Source: Salinicola rhizosphaerae
GTDB lineage: Bacteria > Pseudomonadota > Gammaproteobacteria > Pseudomonadales > Halomonadaceae
Direction of reading: 5' to 3'
Length of the DNA: 64,000 bases
Assembly: GCF_014652715.1 (NCBI RefSeq)
Contig: NZ_BMZI01000007.1
Coordinates: 1 to 64,000, forward strand
The position numbers and the translations under genes are program-made. A model generated the notes under the pieces. It made no database searches. It saw only the letters and a list, made by a program, of their open reading frames with translations, and was not told the origin of the DNA. Positions 56,909 through 64,000 of this stretch are shown here, one piece after another; the stretch's first letter is position 1; every line of letters begins with the position of its first letter.

Positions 56909-59900
56909 TCACTCCACCGGCGCCGGCGTCACGTGAATGCCGAACAGGCTGGCTTCGCCGCTGCCGCGCCCGGTTTCCTCGGGCTCGACGAGCTGCCCGT
57001 CTCGCACCATCACGTGACCGCCCTGCCCCTGCTGGCCACCAATGACACTGCCGACCAGATAGGTCGGAAAAATGCCGGGGTCGTTCTCGTAATTGGGGTT
57101 GTGGATCAACCCGATCATCTGGAAGCGCCCACGCGTGTTGCGCAGCGACTCGAGCGAGTCCTGAATCAGTCGGCGATGCGACAACTTGGAGAACAGTCCG
57201 TCCAGCAGAATCACGCTCTCTCGGCTGACTCGTGCCCGGCGCTTCTGCGCACCGGGAAGCTCTCGCAGTTCGCGCTCGATAGCGAATTCCGACAGTTTGA
57301 CCAACCACATCAGCGACACCGCCTCGCGCTGCCCCTCGGACATATCCTCGTTGAGCGAGAACAAGCGCCCGTGAGGACGAATCGCTTCGTGCTTGATGCG
57401 AATGGTGACATCTCGGAACAGTCCGCGGTAGATACGCCGACGAATCTGACGTGTCAGCTCGTCGTCGCTGCCACCGCGCGCCTGCGCCTTGTCTCCGGCC
57501 TGCTCGATCCGCCGCCGCTGCACCGCGAGATGCGCATCGATGTCGGCCAGCAGTTGCTGGATCAGCTCGCGCACGTCATCGTCCGCGATCAGCGCCGCCT
57601 TCACCTCGAAGTAGGCGCCGCCGTCGCTGGCCCGCTGCGCGACACGCCGAAGAATCTCGAGATTGCCGGCCGCGTCGATAATGATCGAGCTCAAGCGTTC
57701 GACCAGGGTGTCCTCGATCTGCTCACGAGAGGTGTGCAGGCGCCCGACTCGAGCGCGATGTTCGTCCAGCTGGCCAACCAGCTGGGCGTGCAGGGAGCGT
57801 AGCGACTCCAGCGCCTCGGGACTCACCCCCTCGAGCGAGCCGAGGCGCGCGCGCTCGGTCTCGTTGAACAGTCGACTCGCACTGGCCGACTCCAGCGAGA
57901 GCCCCAGCGCCCGCTCACGGGCCGTCACGTCGCGCGCCTGACGCTCCCGATTGCGTGCGCGCTCGCCGAGGTTGAGTGCACCCAGCCCCTCGAGCAACGT
58001 CTGCTGGCAGGTTTCCAGGGCCTCGAGCTCGAACGTCCCGGCTGCCTCCGGATCGAGCGGTGCCGCCAGCCACTGGCGCCAGCTCGCGAGCGCCGCATCG
58101 AGCCGTTCGGCCTCATCGCCATCACGCGGCCAGCCAGCGTCTGGATCGGCGAGCGCGCGTTCGGCCCAACCCTCGGGGAGCTGCCTGAGGACTTCCAGCC
58201 AGGCGACGGCCAGCTGATCGACGACGTTCAGCGCCTGCTGATGGCGACCAAGGCGTGTCTCGACAGTGCTCTGCTCCGAGCCGTTGGCCTTGCGTCGGTC
58301 ACGGCTCTCTTTCAGCGACTGCTTGAGTCGGCCGATATCGCGCTCGAGCGTGCGATTGCCGCCTTTTTCGTCGCGCACCTGGAGAAACGCGCGGATGCGG
58401 TCGAAATCGAAATCGGCGCGCCGGTTGGCATCGGCAACGCCGCGCTGCAGATCGGCTTCGCGCGTCTCGGCGTCCCGCATGAATTCAGGCCCGCCTTCGG
58501 CGACGAACGTCGCCAGCCGCCGCAGTCGATCGCGTTCGCCATCGTCAAAGAGCCGTCTGAGCTGCTCGCGGCCTTCACCGCGACGCGATTCGAGCGCCTC
58601 GACCTGCAACTCGATCTCGGCCAGTCGCTCACCAAATTCGGCACTCTCTTCGTCGAGCAGCGAGAGCTGTTCATCGATCTCCGCCAACCGCTCGATACCG
58701 CCGGCGGCAGCGAAGCGTTCGGCGGCCAGCCATAGATCGCCGTGCTGTTCGAGCTCCCGCGCCGCCGATTCCCGCAGCGGCGACAGCCGATCGCGCTCGC
58801 TCACTGCCGCCGCCCGTGCCTCACGAGCCTCGGCGAGCGCCGATTCGCCGCCCTCTTCGAGAAAACGCTGGAAATCGTCGATCGCCTTGAGCGCCGCCTC
58901 GCCGAGACGCGGTGCCAGTGCCGACTGCTCGGCCTCGAGCCTGTCACGCTTTTCATCGAGCGCGGCCAGACGAACTTCAGCGTCGTCCGCAATCGCCTGC
59001 TGGGCCTCGAGCGCCAGACGAAAACGCTCACCGTGGGGGTCGAGTCGCGCGATCTCGTCTTCCAACGCCTGCTGGCGCTGACGATCGATCTCCAGGCGCT
59101 GCTGTGTTTCTTCGCGCAAGGCGGTGAGGTAGGCCGGGTCGAGCGCGGCCTTGACCGCGAGCGTCTCGACGCCCTGCACGGCACCGAGCGGCAGCTCGCC
59201 TCGGGCCAGCGTCGCTGCCAGACTCGCGGCCTCCAGCACAGGCACCCCGCAGCCGGCATCGATCAGACACTGGGAAGCCTCGCGGGCGGCGGCCTCGCCC
59301 TCGATCACCGGCGCGAACAGTTGGCCTGCAGCCTGAGCCAGCCACAGCCGGCGCTGTTCGGCATCCGCCTCGAGCCCGGCGATGACCTCGTGCAGGACTT
59401 GGAACTCGATCTGTTTGTCGTCGAGCAGTTGCTGCGCTTCGGTTTCGGCGGCCAAGCGCGCCAGCGGATCGCCGCTGAGACTTTCGAGATAGCGCTCACG
59501 TGCCTCGCTGGCGCCGGCCAGCGTTTCCCGCTCCCGCAGCAGTCGCGGGTAGCGCGCCTTGGCATCCTTGAGCCAGGCACCCGGCGTCTGCTCGGAGATC
59601 TCGCGAAACGCGCTCAGCGCCTCGCGAAGGCGCTCGAATTCGCGCGCCTCCTGCGTCAGCTGATGCAGACCATCCTGCAGCTCACGCGACTGGCGGTAGA
59701 GCGTATCGCGCAGGTGAACGGGCGAGGCGTCACCGTGCCACTGACGGTAACGCGACGCGGAATCCTCGAGCGGCTCGAGACGCGCCAGTCGCGCCCCGGC
59801 ATCCGCCTCCGCGCGACGGGCGTCGGCCAGCGCCTGCTCATGAGACGCCAGCGCACTGCGACGCGCGCTCCAGAACCCGACTGGCGAGGCATCGGGCCAG

Positions 59901-61825
59901 TTCTCGGCAAATGTCTGCCACGCCTCGCGTCCGGCGGCCAGCGGCGCCATCTCGCCCTCGAGGCGCTGACGCTGCTCGCGCCGGCTCTGCACTGCCTGAC
60001 GCGCGCCATCGCGCTGCCCCAGCAGTGTGCTCGCTTCTTCTTCCCAGTCCGCAAGCTGCGTTTCGAGCTCTGCCTGTTGCGCCTGCTTGGTCTCGAGCAA
60101 CGCTTCCGGCGTGATGTCGGCATGCTCGGCCACGAATGCCGCGTGCCACTGTGCCGGTTGCTTCAACTCGCCCATGCGCCCGAGATGATCGGCGTGCTGG
60201 CGACGGGCGACTTCCAGCGTTTGCCGGGCACCGTCGCGCGTTGCCTCCGGCGTCTCCAGCTCGGCTTCACTGAAGAGCCCCTCGGCCAGCGCCTGGGTGT
60301 AGACACTCTGGTTGTCGATGAAGTCGCGCTGGCGCGACTCGAGTTGCTCCCGCTCGTGTTCGAGCCCTTCGATCTCGTCGTCGAGACGCTCGGCATCGAG
60401 CTTCAACGAGCGCCGGTACTCGCGGTCGGCGATGACCTCTTCGCGAAAGCGATTGCCATCGAGCGCTTCGAACGCCTCAACCGCATTGTCGAGCTGACTC
60501 AGGGCGCGATAGCGCGCGGCGTCGTCGCTGAAAGCGTGGCTGTCGGCCAACCAGGCGCGAGCCTGATCGAAAGCGACATGCCCCACCTCGCGCCCGCCGA
60601 TCCAGCTCGCTTGCGGCAGATGCACCAGACGGCGATGCGTGTCGACACGCGCGCCGCGCTCGGAGAGCGCCTGACGCACGTTGCGCTCGGCCTGCCGGCT
60701 CAGCTTGGCCAGCAGCCAGGTCGAAACGCGCGGTCGCTCGGTATCGCCGATCGCCCAGGCGAGTCCCGCAGCCAGCTCGAGCTCGGCGACTGAATCAGGC
60801 TCGGCGGTCGACTCGGCGTCAGCGTCGATGCTCGACCGGCCCGGCAGCCCCGCCAATGGCGCCAACGCCTGGCCACCGAGCAGACGTTCGGCCTCCTCGA
60901 GCGAGGCATCGAGGTTGCCGAGCTGCCGGCGCGACTCGAGCAGGCTCTCCCCCTCCTCGTTCAGCGTCGCCAGTCGCTCGACCTTGTCGTCGGCGCGCTG
61001 CTGGTCGCTCTCCGCCTCGGCCAGACGATGGCGCAGTTCGGTGATCCGCGTACCGGAGTTGAGGATGACATCTTCGATCAGCTCCTCTTCCTCGTCGGTC
61101 TCGCCGCGCGTCGCCCCGGAAAGAATCTGTGGCGCCAGCACTTCGTAGAAGAACGCCTGATCGGCCTTCTCGCCGGCTCGCGGTTTGATCGCGTTGAAGA
61201 TCTGACTCTTGTCGGCGCCGCCCTCTTTCTGAAAAGCGGCCAACTGGGCCAGTTCCCGCCGCGAAATATGCGCCCCGACCGCTTCCAGCCACTCTTCGCG
61301 GTTGGAGGCACGCGTCACCCCATTGGCGCGCATGGTGCTCTGGAAATCGGCGTTGGGATAGAGCGCGAGCTTGCCGTCACGTGTGATGTGATGCACCGGC
61401 ACGTCAGCCAGCTGCCCGGGATAGTGATAGAACACCAGCCCGCTGCCGTCACTGTAGCCGTACATGCCGAAGACGAACGTCTCGCCGGCGACCTCGTCGC
61501 CCGCCGCCGCCAATATGTCATCCTGACGTTCGGCCTCCTGGGCACGGAATTCGACGCGCAGGTGGGTCCAGCTACGCGCCTCGCCGTTGACCTTGCTCGG
61601 CGAGCATTTGCGGCGGGTGCGCGTCAGCAGCTGACGATCGCGCGAGAGCATCCCGATCAGCGCCTCGGCCATGGTCGTCTTGCCGAAGCCATTTTCCATG
61701 CTGATCGCGCTGGATTGACCGCGCAGGTCGAGCAGCAGATGGCGCATCTTCGCTTCCCACGGCGAGGCGATATCGCCGTGCTTGTTGAGCAGGTTGGCGA
61801 TCTCGATGCGGTTGATGACGCTCAT
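56909..61825 (-). CDS. Very large SMC-like (MukB/MksB/JetC-type) ATPase
   Basis: A 1638-residue protein with split ATPase heads and two long coiled-coil arms. The N-terminal head has Walker A ENGFGKTT (44-51). The first arm runs roughly 265-830, broken at about 365-430 by a non-coil segment (RLVHLPQASWIGGREVGHVA). A small hinge-like region is at about 830-900. The second arm reaches about 1470. The C-terminal head has an SMC-type signature SEGQ (1496-1499) and Walker B VILLDGLFSKLS, where Asp1542 is followed by Gly rather than the usual catalytic Glu. It is larger than MukB (about 1490) and JetC (about 1100-1250). ATG overlaps the upstream stop (ATGA). Not confidently placed in a named subfamily. 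Confidence 0.8.
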   Translation of the reverse strand: MSVINRIEIANLLNKHGDIASPWEAKMRHLLLDLRGQSSAISMENGFGKTTMAEALIGMLSRDRQLLTRTRRKCSPSKVNGEARSWTHLRVEFRAQEAERQDDILAAAGDEVAGETFVFGMYGYSDGSGLVFYHYPGQLADVPVHHITRDGKLALYPNADFQSTMRANGVTRASNREEWLEAVGAHISRRELAQLAAFQKEGGADKSQIFNAIKPRAGEKADQAFFYEVLAPQILSGATRGETDEEEELIEDVILNSGTRITELRHRLAEAESDQQRADDKVERLATLNEEGESLLESRRQLGNLDASLEEAERLLGGQALAPLAGLPGRSSIDADAESTAEPDSVAELELAAGLAWAIGDTERPRVSTWLLAKLSRQAERNVRQALSERGARVDTHRRLVHLPQASWIGGREVGHVAFDQARAWLADSHAFSDDAARYRALSQLDNAVEAFEALDGNRFREEVIADREYRRSLKLDAERLDDEIEGLEHEREQLESRQRDFIDNQSVYTQALAEGLFSEAELETPEATRDGARQTLEVARRQHADHLGRMGELKQPAQWHAAFVAEHADITPEALLETKQAQQAELETQLADWEEEASTLLGQRDGARQAVQSRREQRQRLEGEMAPLAAGREAWQTFAENWPDASPVGFWSARRSALASHEQALADARRAEADAGARLARLEPLEDSASRYRQWHGDASPVHLRDTLYRQSRELQDGLHQLTQEAREFERLREALSAFREISEQTPGAWLKDAKARYPRLLRERETLAGASEARERYLESLSGDPLARLAAETEAQQLLDDKQIEFQVLHEVIAGLEADAEQRRLWLAQAAGQLFAPVIEGEAAAREASQCLIDAGCGVPVLEAASLAATLARGELPLGAVQGVETLAVKAALDPAYLTALREETQQRLEIDRQRQQALEDEIARLDPHGERFRLALEAQQAIADDAEVRLAALDEKRDRLEAEQSALAPRLGEAALKAIDDFQRFLEEGGESALAEAREARAAAVSERDRLSPLRESAARELEQHGDLWLAAERFAAAGGIERLAEIDEQLSLLDEESAEFGERLAEIELQVEALESRRGEGREQLRRLFDDGERDRLRRLATFVAEGGPEFMRDAETREADLQRGVADANRRADFDFDRIRAFLQVRDEKGGNRTLERDIGRLKQSLKESRDRRKANGSEQSTVETRLGRHQQALNVVDQLAVAWLEVLRQLPEGWAERALADPDAGWPRDGDEAERLDAALASWRQWLAAPLDPEAAGTFELEALETCQQTLLEGLGALNLGERARNRERQARDVTARERALGLSLESASASRLFNETERARLGSLEGVSPEALESLRSLHAQLVGQLDEHRARVGRLHTSREQIEDTLVERLSSIIIDAAGNLEILRRVAQRASDGGAYFEVKAALIADDDVRELIQQLLADIDAHLAVQRRRIEQAGDKAQARGGSDDELTRQIRRRIYRGLFRDVTIRIKHEAIRPHGRLFSLNEDMSEGQREAVSLMWLVKLSEFAIERELRELPGAQKRRARVSRESVILLDGLFSKLSHRRLIQDSLESLRNTRGRFQMIGLIHNPNYENDPGIFPTYLVGSVIGGQQGQGGHVMVRDGQLVEPEETGRGSGEASLFGIHVTPAPVE

Positions 61826-62793
61826 CGGCGGCCCTCCTCGGCGTCTGTCTGGCTAGCGGCGCTCTCGTTATCGGATGCGCTGTTCGATTCGCGACCCAGC
61901 GTGGCGGGAGTTTCCTGGCCATCCTCGAACAGGTCCGTCTCGGGCACGGTTTCATCCTTTTCAGAATCTTCTTCCCTGTCCTTGTCAGCCCCCGCTGCGC
62001 CCTCGTCCTCTTCGGCGGATTCCGGCACCGCGGTCTCGGAAGCCTCGCCATCGCCGGAGGTCAACTCGATCAGGTGCGTCAGGTGGTGGACTCCGATCTG
62101 CTCGGCTTCGAGCGCCCCCAGCAGCGTCTGCTGCCAGACATCCTCGTCGGCCGCTTCACGCACGGCGTCGAGATGGCCCGCCTTGACCAGCAGATCGATG
62201 AACGCTTTGACGCGGCGCGCAATATCCTCGCCTCGCTCGTCGAGCAACACGCGACTGCTGGCCGGCGCGCGATCGCCAAGGCCACGCAGCGTCTCGAGCT
62301 GGTCGCGCACCAGCTCGACGAGCTCGCGGGTGACGAAGGTCGCTTCCTGGTAGCGGCTGACGTCCGACAGCGCGCGGTTCAGGCGCGTATAGATCAGCGT
62401 GTGCAGCAGAAGCCACAGCTGCAGATACCAGAGCGCCAGCTCCGCGCGACTCTCCTGACGCAGCTTGAGCGCGTCGAACACCGGCTCGCGGGTATAGAGC
62501 GGCGGCTGCTCGAGCTCCGGGTCGGGCAGGAGCGCGAAGAAGCGCGACCCAGGGGCGATACCGGGGTAATCGCCGGCCTCGAATGCCTTGAGACGCAGTC
62601 CCTGACCGGCGAGAAAATCGCGTAGCGCCTCGCGTTCGTTCTCCTGCGCGTCGTCGATCAGCGCGCAGACATCGCGCTCGGAAAGCTGCCCCTCGCGCGC
62701 GGGCCGACGTTTACGACCGCCGCTGGGAACGCGTTCGGCCGTGCGATAGCGAAGCAGATAGGCGACGACCTCGCCCATTTCCATCATGTTCAT
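61822..62793 (-). CDS. MukE/MksE-like partner protein with acidic C-terminal tail
   Basis: No family is recognised with certainty; the assignment rests on size, position and helical content. Of 323 residues, about 1-240 form a folded part that looks like winged-helix modules (MGEVVAYLLRYRTAERV; LSERDVCALIDDA; LALWYLQLWLLLHTLIYTRL). Residues about 245-323 are a low-complexity tail dominated by Glu, Asp and Ser (ESAEEDEGAAGADKDREEDS). Such a tail is not usual in MukE or MksE. ATG at 62793 comes five bases after the previous stop, with GGAAG upstream, and the stop overlaps the SMC start. Confidence 0.6.
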   Translation of the reverse strand: MNMMEMGEVVAYLLRYRTAERVPSGGRKRRPAREGQLSERDVCALIDDAQENEREALRDFLAGQGLRLKAFEAGDYPGIAPGSRFFALLPDPELEQPPLYTREPVFDALKLRQESRAELALWYLQLWLLLHTLIYTRLNRALSDVSRYQEATFVTRELVELVRDQLETLRGLGDRAPASSRVLLDERGEDIARRVKAFIDLLVKAGHLDAVREAADEDVWQQTLLGALEAEQIGVHHLTHLIELTSGDGEASETAVPESAEEDEGAAGADKDREEDSEKDETVPETDLFEDGQETPATLGRESNSASDNESAASQTDAEEGRR

Positions 62794-62797
62794 GCGT

Positions 62798-64000
62798 TCA
62801 GGCTTCCCTGTTCCTGGATTCGGTCTCGTTGGCAGCAACTGCCTCGCGCAGGCGTAGCGAGGGTGTCACGGCGCCCTCGATGCGACGACCGTCTGGCAGG
62901 TCGATCGTGAAAGGCGTGTCGTCGATACCGACGCTGAGGCTGTCACCCAGCAGTTGGGTATCCACGAAGGTGTTGAGCAGCTGCGGCAGGCAGTCGAGCG
63001 TGCGATTGGCGGCGCCATCGACATCATCCTCGAAACGATGCCAGCCCTCGCCGAGTGCCTCGGGCAGTGACAGCGGCGCCTGGCTCAAACGTTGACGCAG
63101 CGCGGAACCGCGGGCCTTGAGATAGCGTGCCAGCAAAGGGTCGGCACTCGGCCTGTCGCTGGCCTCGTCGAACACCAGTGCGGCCCCACTGCGCTCGGCG
63201 CGCCGCGTCTCCACCAGCATCGTCAAGGTCTCGCCACGCGGCATCGAGACCTGGACACTGAGCGGCATCATGCGCGCGACCACGGCACTCTGCAGGCGCG
63301 CCGGCGGCGGACTCGTCAGCAGACGCTGGGCCAGCCCGGCAAAGTCGATGACGCCCATCGACTGGATACGTCCTTCTGCAATATCGGAGAGCAGCTCCGA
63401 GAGGCGTCGCGAGAGATTCTCGATCGCCGTCAGCACGCGGCCGATGGCGCCCGACAGCATGCGCAGATCCCACTCGTCCTCCTGGCGCTCGGCCCAGGTC
63501 TCGAAGCTCGTGAGCAGCGCGGGCGTGGCGAGCTGGGCACGCGCGCTGAGTAGCGTCCCCTGGATCGTGCTGAGCGCGTTGTGATAGTGGCGCTCGTTGT
63601 CTAGCAGCGCGCTCAATTTGCCCTCGTGCGTCGGATTCTCTCGCACCCGGCGTAGTTCCTGGGTCAGCGCGCGGATCGCCATCAAAATCTGCTGGGTAAT
63701 GTCGGGCACGCGCGCGTAGTCTCCCCGCGACAATGCGGCGACGACCTTGGCGGCGTCGTATTCGGAATAGAGAAGATCCTCGACCTGGCTCGCCAGCGTC
63801 ACCGCCTGTCGCCCGCTCGGCGTGAGGCGTACCTGGCCGGTCTGGCCCTGCTTCTCGATCAGCGCGGTACGCTTGGTACTGCGCCCGCTGCGCTCGCCGG
63901 CAGGCGCATCTACGTCACTCGGCGAGGGGCTGGCCTGCCACTCCCGATAGTGGATCTCGCTCGGCGTCGCCAGCAGGTTGACCACGAAGCTCAGGTCGTC
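62798..64000 (-). CDS. Kleisin-like (MukF/MksF/JetA-type) subunit, N-terminus outside window
   Basis: The reading frame is still open at the right edge, so the 400 residues seen are the C-terminal part; GTG at 63985 is internal. Near the visible start is a possible winged-helix element (GQVRLTPSGRQAV), then long helices rich in Leu, Arg and Glu (residues about 60-230) and a beta-containing C-terminal part (PFTIDLPDGRRIEGAV). First-gene position before a MukE-like and an SMC-like gene is the MukF/JetA place. Similarity by eye is weak, so the kleisin label is inference. Confidence 0.5.
   Translation of the reverse strand, partial: DDLSFVVNLLATPSEIHYREWQASPSPSDVDAPAGERSGRSTKRTALIEKQGQTGQVRLTPSGRQAVTLASQVEDLLYSEYDAAKVVAALSRGDYARVPDITQQILMAIRALTQELRRVRENPTHEGKLSALLDNERHYHNALSTIQGTLLSARAQLATPALLTSFETWAERQEDEWDLRMLSGAIGRVLTAIENLSRRLSELLSDIAEGRIQSMGVIDFAGLAQRLLTSPPPARLQSAVVARMMPLSVQVSMPRGETLTMLVETRRAERSGAALVFDEASDRPSADPLLARYLKARGSALRQRLSQAPLSLPEALGEGWHRFEDDVDGAANRTLDCLPQLLNTFVDTQLLGDSLSVGIDDTPFTIDLPDGRRIEGAVTPSLRLREAVAANETESRNREA

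Noticed and set aside
58742-60793. Long open frame (683 codons) on the plus strand
   Set aside because: It lies wholly antisense to the coiled-coil part of the SMC-like gene; the GC-rich third positions of that gene keep the opposite frame open. Composition is repetitive in Leu, Arg and Gln, with no domain.

Overview
The window reads as core chromosome of a GC-rich, probably halophilic or halotolerant gammaproteobacterium, most likely Halomonadaceae (Halomonas/Salinicola/Kushneria group). The basis is the 5' third of a 16S rRNA gene at the left edge together with the overall gene set. This is recognition by eye, not a phylogeny. There are no prophages, insertion sequences, tRNAs or CRISPR arrays, and nearly all the DNA is coding.

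Layout, left to right. 1-880: 5' end of a 16S rRNA gene (minus strand) with leader, boxA and promoter. 882-5294: methylcitrate operon prpR-prpB-prpC-prpD for propionate use. 5640-9794: pabB, cysH with its regulator cysB, and trxA. 9889-15115: AI-2E family permease, then pstSCAB with a clear Pho box. 15358-28887: a Bcr/CflA exporter; a tightly packed unit made of a FabH-like synthase, MlaA lipoprotein, a receiver-PP2C phosphatase and a STAS protein; then hrpA, fadD, a von Willebrand A membrane protein and a small membrane protein. 28966-36614: oligopeptidase B, ycgN-ycgL-rnd, recR-ybaB-dnaX and the SRP RNA gene. 36780-44192: a tripartite tricarboxylate transporter (tctCBA) divergent from its two-component system tctDE, which is co-transcribed with an orphan periplasmic binding protein and tlyA. 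44217-50078: an MscK-type channel, outer-membrane phospholipase A and yqjD-yqjE-yqjK. 50134-50377: a cluster of REP-like repeats. 50405-56811: an HI0933-type flavoprotein, an RND efflux pair and two more DUF883-type proteins.

The least ordinary locus is at the right edge, 56909-64000 (minus strand, continuing beyond the window). Three translationally coupled genes have the layout of MukBEF/MksBEF/Wadjet condensins: a kleisin-like protein (5' end outside the window), a MukE-like protein with a long acidic tail, and a 1638-residue SMC-like ATPase. The ATPase is longer than usual, has a non-coil block inside its first coiled-coil arm, and carries Asp-Gly instead of Asp-Glu at the Walker B motif. 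No nuclease gene of the JetD/MksG type follows it. It is my best candidate for an undescribed system.

Other points of interest: a perfect 12-bp hairpin just inside the hrpA start; a 13-bp tandem repeat in the leader of the von Willebrand A gene; a receiver domain without its phospho-acceptor Asp in the MlaA-linked partner-switching unit; and OmpR-type half-sites overlapping the -35 region of the tctC promoter.
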